Of a DNA stretch of 64,000 nt, positions 8,580 to 17,078 are shown one piece after another. Under the pieces are notes generated by a model. It was not told the DNA's origin. It did no database searches and worked only from the letters and a program-made list of their open reading frames with translations. The translations under genes and the position numbers were made by a program. Origin of the DNA: Lachnospiraceae bacterium. GTDB lineage: Bacteria > Bacillota > Clostridia > Lachnospirales > Lachnospiraceae. The DNA is taken from assembly GCA_017503735.1 (NCBI GenBank), contig JAFVSN010000052.1:124001-188000 (forward strand). The letters are read 5' to 3'. The stretch's first letter is position 1. Every line of letters starts with the position of its first letter.

Positions 8580-8634
8580 AGACCTATGCAGAATAGCAGG
8601 TATAGGTCTAAAGTTCGGATTTGTAATTACAAAT
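8580..8634 (+). promoter_or_regulatory. structured 5' leader: hairpin plus palindrome
   Basis: Between the predicted promoter and the gene at 8651 lie two structures. The first is a stem with AGACCTAT (8580-8587) and ATAGGTCT (8602-8609). The second is a perfect 16-bp palindrome, ATTTGTAATTACAAAT (8619-8634), just before the ribosome-binding site AAAGGAG. The palindrome could be a DNA operator or an RNA hairpin near the Shine-Dalgarno. No known riboswitch was recognised. Confidence 0.5.
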
Positions 8635-8650
8635 GCAAAGGAGAAGGTAT

Positions 8651-9049
8651 ATGCAGGAAAAAACATTGACCCAGAAAGTGGAAGATATTCCCGGAAGAAA
8701 AATTTTATTGTCTGCCGGAATCGGACAAACCAATGTGGATGATTTGGAATGGTTAATGAACACGGTTTTAAAACATGCTGCACCTTGGAAGAAGGAAGGT
8801 TGGGCATATATCGCGGATTGTACGCAGATGAAGCCTATCGGACCGAGAGAAAGCAGTGTGTTGGTGAAAATGACAAAGGCCTTTGTGGATGCAGGATGTA
8901 AAGCATTCGGGTTTGCAGAGGGTGCGTCTGTGATGTTGAAGATTCAGGCAAAGAAAAATACACAAATGTCCGATACGGGGGTTGTTGAGGGGCATTTTGC
9001 GACAGTAGAAGAAGTTCTGAATTGGTTAAAAACGGATTTGCATTTATAA
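8651..9049 (+). CDS. small conserved-looking protein, possibly STAS-like
   Basis: A 132-residue soluble protein with no signal peptide or membrane segment. The segment YIADCTQMKPIGPRESSVLV followed by AFVDAGCKAFGFAEGA is reminiscent of the STAS/SpoIIAA fold (strand with Asp, helix, then a glycine-rich strand), but I cannot assign it firmly. ATG 8651 is chosen over ATG 8633 because AAAGGAG (8638-8643) lies at the right distance. It is monocistronic, with its own promoter upstream and a terminator downstream. Confidence 0.55.
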   Translation: MQEKTLTQKVEDIPGRKILLSAGIGQTNVDDLEWLMNTVLKHAAPWKKEGWAYIADCTQMKPIGPRESSVLVKMTKAFVDAGCKAFGFAEGASVMLKIQAKKNTQMSDTGVVEGHFATVEEVLNWLKTDLHL

Positions 9050-9093
9050 TGTAAACTGAGTAAAGATTGTATTGGGCAAGAAATAGAAAACGG

Positions 9094-9146
9094 AAAGGCT
9101 GTTGCATCTGCGATTTTGAATCGTAAGTGCGACAGCCCTTTTTGAT
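9094..9146. terminator. bidirectional intrinsic terminator
   Basis: AAGGCTGT near 9097 pairs with GACAGCCCTT near 9135. GCGATT and AATCG form the inner part of the stem around TTG. A T-run follows on the plus strand, and a T-rich stretch (TTTCCGTTTTC) follows on the minus strand. It separates two convergent genes (8651-9049 plus, 9152-9454 minus). Confidence 0.75.
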
Positions 9147-9151
9147 AAAAA

Positions 9152-9454
9152 TTATTCTTCGAACATTTCTTCAAATTCCGCATTGTCCAAAAGCTCGTCA
9201 AACGCATCGGAAACCGCTTCGAATTCATCGTCATCTTCAATGTTAATCAAGTCAATGTCATCCTCGCCTTTTTCTTCAAAACGGTAAAGGAAGATTTCCG
9301 CATCCGGGTCATCCCCCTGCGGAAGGAGCGCGATGTAATCTTTGCCGTCTACCGGGAAGATGGCAAGAACATCGCAAATCAGTTCGCTTCCGTCTTCCAA
9401 GGTAAGGGTAATCTGGTCGTTGGTATCTTCGTAAAGTTTAGAATTTTCGTTCAT
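9152..9454 (-). CDS. DUF1292 family protein
   Basis: A 100-residue acidic protein. The pattern ITLTLEDGSELICDVLAIFP, DYIALLP and EIFLYRFEE is that of the DUF1292 (YrzB-like) family of Firmicutes; function is not established. The start is the ATG ending at 9454, preceded on the minus strand by AAAGGAG. The longer upstream frame would add a hydrophobic sequence that lies inside the promoter region and is unlikely to be translated. Confidence 0.85.
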   Translation of the reverse strand: MNENSKLYEDTNDQITLTLEDGSELICDVLAIFPVDGKDYIALLPQGDDPDAEIFLYRFEEKGEDDIDLINIEDDDEFEAVSDAFDELLDNAEFEEMFEE

Positions 9455-9507
9455 AAAGGACTCCTTTCTTTCGCGGAAGAGCGTATGGATGTTCCGCGTC
9501 TGGATAC

Positions 9508-9536
9508 AGTATAACAGATAATAAAATAAATGAAAA
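9508..9536 (-). promoter_or_regulatory. predicted promoter of the DUF1292 gene
   Basis: Read on the minus strand, TTTTCA (9531-9536) and TATACT (9508-9513) are spaced by 17 bp. The -10 is good and the -35 weak. It lies about 55 bp before the start codon. Confidence 0.55.
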
Positions 9537-9554
9537 GTGAAACCTAAAAAAATA

Positions 9555-9583
9555 TTGTAAATTATAAAGAAATATGATATGAT
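9555..9583 (+). promoter_or_regulatory. predicted sigma-A promoter of the chemoreceptor gene
   Basis: TTGTAA (9555-9560) and TATGAT (9578-9583) with a 17-bp spacer, 36 bp before ATG 9619. No sigma-D-type chemotaxis promoter was seen. Confidence 0.65.
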
Positions 9584-9618
9584 TAACATGATTTAATTAA
9601 AATAAATGGAGGGGCTAT

Positions 9619-11124
9619 ATGGAAAAAACAGACAAAAGGTTTATTTATAATGATTTGCTTGAGAGAAACAAAAGAATGAATCGTTTATATTTGCCCACAT
9701 CATTTCTTTTGCTTTCGTTGTTGCTGATGTATCTGTGGATGAAAGTAAGTGTACAAACCACAATGGATATTACATACGGATATTCGATTTTTAATACGGT
9801 ATTAATACTTGTTTTTTCTGTTGTGAATTTAATCATATATAGAAGACAGAAAACAGGGACTATGTTATGCAAGCTTGTTTTGCTTGAAATGGCGGTAGAA
9901 ATATTGATTATCGGATTAAAGACGGACGCGGATTTTATTTTTATTATCATGTTGGGCGTTCTGATTATGTTTCTTCCGTACTATTTGCCGAAAGTATTTC
10001 GAAATTATGCGATTCTGTATGCTGCAGTAGCGGTTATCATTGCAGTGGCACGGATGGCAATGCATCCGGAAAATGCTACGGTAGATGATTTTATGAAAAC
10101 GCTTTGCATTGTTGCTGCTTTTTTTGTAGTAAATAAAATCAGCCGTATGGTAAATCTGTTTAATGACGATGCGTTGGGGGCCATGGAAGAACAGAATGCT
10201 CAGCAGAAGGTAATATTGGATCGTGTTGTTGCAATTTCCCAGACGGTTGCGGAAGAATCCGAAAATAGTGCGGAACTTATTACGCAATTGGTAAGTGTAG
10301 CCCAGATGGTTGATTCCAGTATGCAGGAAATTATGGAGGCGGCAAATGTTACGGCACAAAGCATAGAAGAACAGAATTTGATGACACAAAGTATCCGGGA
10401 TGCAATTACGGATACCAGAGAGCGTTCCAAACAAATGGTAGGCGTAGCAACGGAGTCCAATGAAGGGATTCAAACCAATATTAATTTGTTGGAAAGTTTA
10501 AAGGAACAGTCGGTTGTGATTGTAAATACAAACCGGAGCGTATCCGATGCAATGAACCGTTTGATTGAAAAAACGAAAGCGATGGAATCGATAGTAGATA
10601 TGATTCTCAGTATTTCGGAACAAACGAATCTTCTTTCATTGAATGCATCCATTGAAAGCGCCCGTGCGGGAGAGGCAGGACGCGGCTTTGCTGTTGTGGC
10701 TGATCAAATTCGTCAATTGGCAGAACAATCAAAGGTTTCAACGGAAGAAATTGCCAAGATTATTAATGAGTTAAATCAAAATGCCAATGAAGTAATGGCG
10801 TCTGTAAAGGATTCTGTGCATGCAACGGACGAGCAGGGAAATAATATTTTAGAGGTTGCGGATTCTTTTGAAAAGTTAAATAATAACATGACGGAATTGA
10901 TTGGCGGAATTAACGAGATTGATGAAAAAATATATGAGTTAACCGAATCCAATAACAAGATTGTAGAAAATATTACACAGGTGTCTGCTACAACGCAGGA
11001 AGTAGTTGCCAGTGCTGATCAGGTAGTAGAGGTTTCCGCAAGGAATACGGAATATGCGGAACAGGTTAAAAAGACGATGGATGTGATTCGACAAACTACA
11101 GATGATTTAAAAGAGTATGTTTAA
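9619..11124 (+). CDS. methyl-accepting chemotaxis protein
   Basis: A 501-residue chemoreceptor. The N-terminal 175 residues contain about six hydrophobic helices with very short loops instead of the usual two helices and extracellular sensor. The ligand or stimulus is therefore probably sensed in or near the membrane. The C-terminal 300 residues are the cytoplasmic four-helix coiled coil, with the conserved hairpin tip [20 protein letters not shown] near residues 332-351. There it would contact CheA and CheW. It is monocistronic, with its own promoter and terminator. No other che gene is adjacent, though a CheX-like gene begins at the right edge of the window. Confidence 0.93.
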   Translation: MEKTDKRFIYNDLLERNKRMNRLYLPTSFLLLSLLLMYLWMKVSVQTTMDITYGYSIFNTVLILVFSVVNLIIYRRQKTGTMLCKLVLLEMAVEILIIGLKTDADFIFIIMLGVLIMFLPYYLPKVFRNYAILYAAVAVIIAVARMAMHPENATVDDFMKTLCIVAAFFVVNKISRMVNLFNDDALGAMEEQNAQQKVILDRVVAISQTVAEESENSAELITQLVSVAQMVDSSMQEIMEAANVTAQSIEEQNLMTQSIRDAITDTRERSKQMVGVATESNEGIQTNINLLESLKEQSVVIVNTNRSVSDAMNRLIEKTKAMESIVDMILSISEQTNLLSLNASIESARAGEAGRGFAVVADQIRQLAEQSKVSTEEIAKIINELNQNANEVMASVKDSVHATDEQGNNILEVADSFEKLNNNMTELIGGINEIDEKIYELTESNNKIVENITQVSATTQEVVASADQVVEVSARNTEYAEQVKKTMDVIRQTTDDLKEYV

Positions 11125-11137
11125 AAAATCATAGCAT

Positions 11138-11171
11138 AAAGATGTCCGGATTTTTTCGGACATCTTTTTTG
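11138..11171 (+). terminator. intrinsic terminator of the chemoreceptor gene
   Basis: AAAGATGTCCG (11138-11148) pairs with CGGACATCTTT (11157-11167), followed by a T-run. Confidence 0.9.
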
Positions 11172-11192
11172 TTCGCCTCGGTTGTTTCACAG

Positions 11193-11214
11193 TTTTGACA
11201 CAGGAATGTCAAAA
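11193..11214. promoter_or_regulatory. inverted repeat with 0A-box-like half-sites
   Basis: TTTTGACA (11193-11200), six bases, then TGTCAAAA (11207-11214): a perfect inverted repeat. Each half resembles the Spo0A box (TGTCGAA) with A for G. TTGACA at 11195 could also serve as a -35 with a long spacer (22 bp) to TATATT at 11223. It lies upstream of the Ig-repeat protein and just past the chemoreceptor terminator. Confidence 0.5.
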
Positions 11215-11305
11215 AACAATGCTATATTTTGTATAAAGCTATTAATTTTGGAAGGAAATATACCGATATATGGATTAGGTTGAGTGTAACCAAGGAGGAC
11301 TGCTT

Positions 11306-14300
11306 ATGAGAAATCGAAAGAAGTTATTCTATATATATTTTTCGGCGCTTGTTTTTTGCGCCCTTTTTTTCGTTGGACTGAAACATTCGTCAATAGCGGA
11401 AGCTGCTTCATTGGAGTATGTATTCCAGTTTAACGGAGCGACGGTGGGACCGAATGCGGAAGTTCCGATGCCGGGGGCTACGAAAATACTGTCGGTAAAG
11501 TCTAAGGCAATCGATGGAGAATCTTCCGGTGGTCTTCCGACAAATGCGGTGGTAGAGTTTGTCAGTTCCGATACGAATGTAATTGTGATTGAACCGACGA
11601 GTACGCAGGGAATGGTAAATTTGAAACGTATGGGACCTGGGTATTCCGAGATTACGGCTACGATTAAAACACCGGATTACAATTATATTATTCAATGTAC
11701 GATACGGGTTGAATTAAAGATTTCCGGGGAAGGTCTCAGTCATGTTATTTACGACGGCTATCCGGTATTAAAGTTTGATGCGGTAGACGATCCGGCAAAG
11801 AAGATTCAGTTAAAGTATGTGGACAACACGGTTGTTCCGAACGAATTGGTGGATTGGGAAAGTTCCAAGCAGGAGGTTGCCACCTATAAATCGGAAGATG
11901 ATGATATTCTCATTTATCCGGTAGGCGCAGGTTATACCGAAATTACGGTTACCACCAAAACGGTTTCTCCGAACGGACGGCCGATGACAGATACGGTAGG
12001 TGTGATTGTTCCGCCGAAGGGTTCTTTTTCCTTCAATGAAAATTATACGGGATATCAGAATAAGATTTCGACCGAAATTCGCAGTGACAATTTTATGGTT
12101 TTTGTGAACAACAAAAATGCGGATAATCTGAACTGGGAAGTTTATCAGTTGATTACAAAAAACGGAAGACCGGAAGAAAAACCTCTTTCTCCGAACAGCG
12201 ATGTGTTAAAGTATGCGATTAACGATTATAGCGGAAGCGTGAATTTTACCGGTGTAAAGGCAGGTACCTATATTATTCGTGCTTTTGTTCCGAGTGACGA
12301 TGAGCACGGGAAAGCGTTCCATAAGGCCGATACGGTCCCGAGTTTTGAAGCAAGAGTGGTTGTGCTGTTTGATTTGTCGGACAAAGTGCTTCTTATGAAT
12401 GTGGGAGATACCTATGATATTATTGCGAATTCCAATATTTCGTCGCCGGAGTTGTTTAATTTTCATTCCGACCAGATGAATATTGCATCGGTAGACAGTA
12501 CCACCGGTGTGATTACGGCGGAAAACAGTTCCTCGGAAAAGGTTACCATTACATTGACCTACAAAAACAATGGTATGTTTGAAACCGGAGACGGGGGAGA
12601 GTATAACGATGGTGTTAAGCCGATGAAAATCGAAGTCACGGTTATTGACGGGATTCAGTTAAATTATTCTGAGGTAACCATAAATACACAGGGAACGGTT
12701 TTATTGGAACCGGTTCTTACCAACCGGGTGGAAGAGGTAACCTGGATTTCATCCGATTCCCGGATTGCATCGGTAAAAAACGGTTTGGTAACCGGTGTAA
12801 AAGAAGGTACCGTTGTAATAACCGCAAAACAGACGATTAACGGTATTACAAAGCGGGCAAAGTGTATCGTTCATGTACAGACGTCGGTGGAAAGCGTAAC
12901 ACTGGACCCGAAAGAGATTACTCTGGGCATCGGAAAGTATGAGACGATTCAGGCGTCGGTAAAGCCGAGTACGTTAAACGGTGTGTCCTTAAAGTGGGTA
13001 TCTTCCAATGAAGAAATTGTAAAGATTACGGAATCCGGTAAATTATCTGTAACCGTACAGGGTGTTGCCGGAGGCAGTGCGGTGATTTCCGCAATTAATC
13101 AGGATAATGTCGTGGTAGGGTTCTGTGGTGTTACCGTGTTACAGCCGGTAGAAGGACTGACGTTATCGGAAGTGGATGTAACCGCCAGAATCGGTGCAAC
13201 GGTACAGTTACGAGCTACGGTTTCTCCGGATAATGCTACGAACCAGAAAGTGACTTGGAAGTCTTCCAATACAAAGGTGGCAACGGTGTCGGATAACGGT
13301 CTTGTCACCATGAAGGCCGCAGGAACCGCATCCATTATTTGTACTTCGGTGGACAATCCGTCGGTACAGGCATTTTGTAATGTTACGGTATTAAAGGCAG
13401 TAACGAGCGTGTCTTTGGACCTTGCTTCCAAGGAAATGTATGTGGGAGAGAATTTCCGTTTAACGTACATTGTTTCTCCGAGGGATGCAAGTACACCGGA
13501 AGTTATATGGACTTCCACCAATACTTCCGTAGTACAGGTGGACGGAACCGGTATGTTGACGGCGAAGGGTGTCGGTCAGGCCGAAATTATTATTAAAACA
13601 GTAGACGGTTCTTATATGGATATTTGTACCATTGTAGTAAAACAGAAACCGACTAATGTAAAGTTGTCCGTAAGTAATTTGATCATGCACGTAGGCGAGT
13701 ATTTCTATTTGGATCCGGTACTTACTCCGGCAAACAGTACGAAAGAAGGCCTTGTTTGGGAGTGTGTTGATACAGACATTGCGACCGTTTCTTCTTCCGG
13801 ACGTATTACGGCAAAGGGAGCCGGTCAGACCATTATTATGATAAAGACGGAAAGCGGAGCAACGGCTTATTGTAAGTTGACGGTTCTGGAAGCGGTAACG
13901 GGACTTGAAATTACACCGGATAAGTTGACTATGGATGTGGGCGACCGGATTACCTTATATCCGGAGTTTACGCCGGCTACCGCAAGTAATACCGCAGTAA
14001 CCTGGTCTTCCTCCGATGAATCGATTGCAACCGTGGATAAAGACGGTGAAGTAACAGCGAAAAAGGGTGGTCTTGTTGTAATCCAATGTCAGAGTGACGA
14101 CGGAGGATATAATGCGGTTTGTATTATAACTGTAATCGAAGAAGTGACGGAATTAAAGATTACACCGGAGCAATATAAGCTGGGGCTCGGAAAAACATTC
14201 CAGTTAAAAGCAGAGATTGCAAATTCCACGGCATCCAACAAAGATGTAGAGTGGTACTCCAGTGATGAGAGTATTGTAGAAGTGGATCAGAACGGTAAGA

Positions 14301-15112
14301 TTCGCGGTATTTCTTTAGGATATGCAACGATTACCGCCATAGCTTTAGACGGAAGTGATGCAGAGGCGACCTGTGAGGTGCGGGTTGTTACCGAAGTAAC
14401 AGGTATGACAATGAATTATACTTCCATTACCTTAATACAAGGAAATACATTCCAGTTGGATGCGGCAATTCGTCCGGCGGATGCGACATATAATACTCCT
14501 TCCTGGGAGTCCGATAACCCGGATATTGCCATGGTGGATGATGACGGTATTGTAACCGCTATATCCCCGGGAACCGCATGGGTTACGGCAAAGGCAAGAG
14601 ACAGCAGCGGAAAGTATTGTAAGTGTTTTGTAACGGTTATTGCGCCGATTCCGGCAACCGGTGTGACGACGATGGTAAATGAAATTGTAATGGCACCGGG
14701 AGAGAAAAAGACCGTGGTTGCTAAGGCAACGCCGGCAAATACAACCGACAGCATGATGTGGACATCCTCGGATGAATCCGTAGTCAGAGTAAATGCGGTA
14801 TCGGGAGAAATTACAGCGATTGCGCCGGGAAATGCCAGTGTCATTGTTATGATGGATTCCGGTAAAAAGGCTGTAATCAATGTAATTGTTGTGGGATTAA
14901 ACAGGACATCGGTTGTGATGGATTACTATAGTAGTGGTGTAACTCTTTATGTGGAGGGCGCTACATCTACGGTACGTTGGTATTCTACCAATCCTCGGGT
15001 AGTGGAAGTGGTAAACGGAAGGCTGACATCCCGTGGATCGGGAACAGCGACGATAGAAGCCAGAGTCAACGGAAGAACGCTTACCTGTACGGTACGGGTA
15101 ATATCACCGTAA
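11306..15112 (+). CDS. large secreted protein with bacterial Ig-like (Big_2) repeats
   Basis: A 1268-residue exported protein. The first 34 residues are a Sec signal peptide ending AEAAS. The C-terminal 820 residues (from about residue 447) hold ten tandem Big_2-like domains of 80-86 residues. They repeat the pattern V-T-x-L...WxSSdxxIAtVdxxGxVTAkxxGxaxIt...Cxx-TV. Most carry a single cysteine just before the last strand. The N-terminal third has more divergent Ig-like units. There is no LPxTG motif, lipobox or C-terminal membrane helix, so anchoring would be non-covalent or the protein is released. A structural, adhesive or matrix role is inferred. ATG 11306 follows AAGGAGGA. Confidence 0.88.
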   Translation: MRNRKKLFYIYFSALVFCALFFVGLKHSSIAEAASLEYVFQFNGATVGPNAEVPMPGATKILSVKSKAIDGESSGGLPTNAVVEFVSSDTNVIVIEPTSTQGMVNLKRMGPGYSEITATIKTPDYNYIIQCTIRVELKISGEGLSHVIYDGYPVLKFDAVDDPAKKIQLKYVDNTVVPNELVDWESSKQEVATYKSEDDDILIYPVGAGYTEITVTTKTVSPNGRPMTDTVGVIVPPKGSFSFNENYTGYQNKISTEIRSDNFMVFVNNKNADNLNWEVYQLITKNGRPEEKPLSPNSDVLKYAINDYSGSVNFTGVKAGTYIIRAFVPSDDEHGKAFHKADTVPSFEARVVVLFDLSDKVLLMNVGDTYDIIANSNISSPELFNFHSDQMNIASVDSTTGVITAENSSSEKVTITLTYKNNGMFETGDGGEYNDGVKPMKIEVTVIDGIQLNYSEVTINTQGTVLLEPVLTNRVEEVTWISSDSRIASVKNGLVTGVKEGTVVITAKQTINGITKRAKCIVHVQTSVESVTLDPKEITLGIGKYETIQASVKPSTLNGVSLKWVSSNEEIVKITESGKLSVTVQGVAGGSAVISAINQDNVVVGFCGVTVLQPVEGLTLSEVDVTARIGATVQLRATVSPDNATNQKVTWKSSNTKVATVSDNGLVTMKAAGTASIICTSVDNPSVQAFCNVTVLKAVTSVSLDLASKEMYVGENFRLTYIVSPRDASTPEVIWTSTNTSVVQVDGTGMLTAKGVGQAEIIIKTVDGSYMDICTIVVKQKPTNVKLSVSNLIMHVGEYFYLDPVLTPANSTKEGLVWECVDTDIATVSSSGRITAKGAGQTIIMIKTESGATAYCKLTVLEAVTGLEITPDKLTMDVGDRITLYPEFTPATASNTAVTWSSSDESIATVDKDGEVTAKKGGLVVIQCQSDDGGYNAVCIITVIEEVTELKITPEQYKLGLGKTFQLKAEIANSTASNKDVEWYSSDESIVEVDQNGKIRGISLGYATITAIALDGSDAEATCEVRVVTEVTGMTMNYTSITLIQGNTFQLDAAIRPADATYNTPSWESDNPDIAMVDDDGIVTAISPGTAWVTAKARDSSGKYCKCFVTVIAPIPATGVTTMVNEIVMAPGEKKTVVAKATPANTTDSMMWTSSDESVVRVNAVSGEITAIAPGNASVIVMMDSGKKAVINVIVVGLNRTSVVMDYYSSGVTLYVEGATSTVRWYSTNPRVVEVVNGRLTSRGSGTATIEARVNGRTLTCTVRVISP

Positions 15113-15133
15113 GGAGTGAAACGATAGGATTTT

Positions 15134-15166
15134 GTAAGCCGGAGGATTGACTCCGGCTTACTGTTG
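15134..15166 (+). terminator. hairpin downstream of the Ig-repeat gene
   Basis: GTAAGCCGGAG (15134-15144) and CTCCGGCTTAC (15151-15161) form a perfect 11-bp stem with a 6-base loop. Only TGTTGT follows, so it is a weak or Rho-assisted terminator. Confidence 0.6.
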
Positions 15167-15223
15167 TAACAAAGAAATGCGTTTAGAGATTGTGAAGGAG
15201 AAGGGGAAGAGAAAGGAGCATTT

Positions 15224-16912
15224 ATGTTACGAGGTTTGAGGGTGAGTAATTTCGCTTTAATCGAGGAGTTGGAAGTTTCCTTTGCGGACGGTTTGAATGT
15301 TTTGACCGGAGAAACCGGTGCGGGGAAGTCTATTTTGCTTGGCTCCATCCAAACTGCCTTGGGAGCAAAAACTTCAAAGGATGTGATTCGAAACGGTGCA
15401 GAGTCTGCATATGTGGAGCTTGTATTCGAAAATTGCGGAACTGCGGTAGAAGAGGAACTTCGCAGGCAGGAATTGTCTATAGAAGACGGAAGTGTTACCA
15501 TTTCCAGGAAATTGACTGCTACGGGGAAAAGTGTCAGTCGGATTAACGGAGAGGCAGTAACGGCTGCAGCCGTGAAGGAAGTTGCTTCTCTGTTGCTGGA
15601 AATTCACGGACAACAAGAACATCATTCGTTGTTAAATAAAGAAAAGCATTTGGAATTGTTGGATCGTTATGGGGGAGAGAAACTATTGCTTCAAAAAGAA
15701 GAAGTAATGTTACTGTGGCAAACATATCGTAAGTTGAATGCGGAGTTGTTACAGGCAAAAGACGAGGCGATGAATAAAAACAGGGATTGTTCCTATTTGG
15801 AGTTTGCAGCTTCCGAAATTGCGCAGGCGGCGTACAAACCGGGGGAATTGGAAGGTTTGGAACAGGAGTTTGAACGATTATCCCATGCCAAGGCTTTGGC
15901 AGAAGGAGTGTCAACAGCTCTTATGGTAACAGCCGACGGTGCGGGAGAAACCGTTGATCATCTGCTAAATACCGCGATACGCAGTTTGTCAAAGGTTAGT
16001 GCGTATGATACGGAAGCCGATGGGTTGCTTGGACAAATGGAAGAAATCGCAACCCTTCTTTCTGAGTTTAATCGTTCGGCGGGGCAATACGTAGAATCCC
16101 TTTCTGATAGTGAAGCGGAGTATCATCGGGTTTCGGAACGCCTGGATTTGTTAAACCGATTAAAATCGAAATACGGAAAGACTATGGAAGAAGTACTGGC
16201 GTATGGCCGGGAATGTGAAGAAAAGCTGGCGCGGTATGCAGATTTTGATGCCTATTTGGCAAAACTTGAAAAAGAGTATACAGATGTAGAGAACAAGATG
16301 GAGAAGGCATGTGTGACGTTGTCCGAATTGCGAAGACAAGCAGCCGCAGAACTTTCTAAAGAGATAGAAACGGCCCTTTCGGAGCTTAATTTCCTTGCCG
16401 TGAGATTTGAAATCAGACTGGAACGCAGCGGTTATAGTTCAAACGGATTTGATACGGCAGAATTTTATATTGCCACCAATCCGGGTGAAGAGATAAAGCC
16501 GTTAATGAAGATCGCATCCGGTGGAGAATTGTCTCGTATCATGTTGGCATTGAAAACCGTATTTGCGGATCGGGATGAGATTCCTACTTTGATTTTTGAT
16601 GAAATCGATACGGGAATCAGTGGTCGGACTGCGCAGATGGTTTCGGAGAAGATGGCTATGATTTCCGGAAGCAAACAGTTATTGTGTGTCACACATCTTC
16701 CGCAGATTGCAGCAATGGCAGATACGCACTTTGTGATTGAGAAATCCACAGACGGAGTAAAAACCGTAACAGAATTGCAACAGTTATCGGAAGAAAATTC
16801 CATAGAAGAACTGGCAAGAATGCTTGGCGGAACTATGATTACGGAAGCAGTACGGCAAAACGCGAGAGAAATGAAAATACTTGCGGCGCAAAGAAAACAA
16901 GAAAGAGCGTAA
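15224..16912 (+). CDS. recN: DNA repair protein RecN
   Basis: A 562-residue SMC-like ATPase for double-strand break repair. The N-terminus is LRVSNFALIEELEV with Walker A GETGAGKSILL near residues 31-41. The central part is coiled coil (about residues 150-380). The C-terminal half carries the ABC signature ASGGELSRIMLAL, Walker B TLIFDEIDTGISG and the H-loop CVTHLPQIAA. The length is normal. It precedes spoIVB, the common Firmicutes order. ATG 15224 follows GAAAGGAG. Confidence 0.97.
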   Translation: MLRGLRVSNFALIEELEVSFADGLNVLTGETGAGKSILLGSIQTALGAKTSKDVIRNGAESAYVELVFENCGTAVEEELRRQELSIEDGSVTISRKLTATGKSVSRINGEAVTAAAVKEVASLLLEIHGQQEHHSLLNKEKHLELLDRYGGEKLLLQKEEVMLLWQTYRKLNAELLQAKDEAMNKNRDCSYLEFAASEIAQAAYKPGELEGLEQEFERLSHAKALAEGVSTALMVTADGAGETVDHLLNTAIRSLSKVSAYDTEADGLLGQMEEIATLLSEFNRSAGQYVESLSDSEAEYHRVSERLDLLNRLKSKYGKTMEEVLAYGRECEEKLARYADFDAYLAKLEKEYTDVENKMEKACVTLSELRRQAAAELSKEIETALSELNFLAVRFEIRLERSGYSSNGFDTAEFYIATNPGEEIKPLMKIASGGELSRIMLALKTVFADRDEIPTLIFDEIDTGISGRTAQMVSEKMAMISGSKQLLCVTHLPQIAAMADTHFVIEKSTDGVKTVTELQQLSEENSIEELARMLGGTMITEAVRQNAREMKILAAQRKQERA

Positions 16913-16970
16913 ATTGGAAAAAGTTAATAAAAAAAAGTAGTTTGAATTGAATGTTCTTACGCATACTATT

Positions 16971-17008
16971 AGGGAACCTGTTTTTTGGCAGAGTTCCCTT
17001 GTTTTTTG
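16971..17008 (+). terminator. intrinsic terminator between recN and spoIVB
   Basis: AGGGAAC (16971-16977) pairs with GTTCCCT (16993-16999), followed by TGTTTTTTG. It would separate recN transcription from spoIVB. Confidence 0.7.
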
Positions 17009-17078
17009 TGACGAAAAACACAAAGGACTTAACAGGGAGCCAACCGGGTTCGAATATAAAAGAAAGGTTGGCGAAGTT

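Noticed and set aside
9455..9589. Hydrophobic N-terminal extension of the DUF1292 protein
   Set aside because: It overlaps the predicted promoter; a clear AAAGGAG precedes the ATG ending at 9454.
14416..14880. Long minus-strand frames inside the Ig-repeat gene
   Set aside because: They are mirror frames produced by repetitive codon usage of the plus-strand repeats, without ribosome-binding sites.
16947..17078. 44-residue extension of SpoIVB
   Set aside because: It would be read through an intrinsic terminator and has no match to the family; MKKKYRSW at 17079 starts the membrane anchor.
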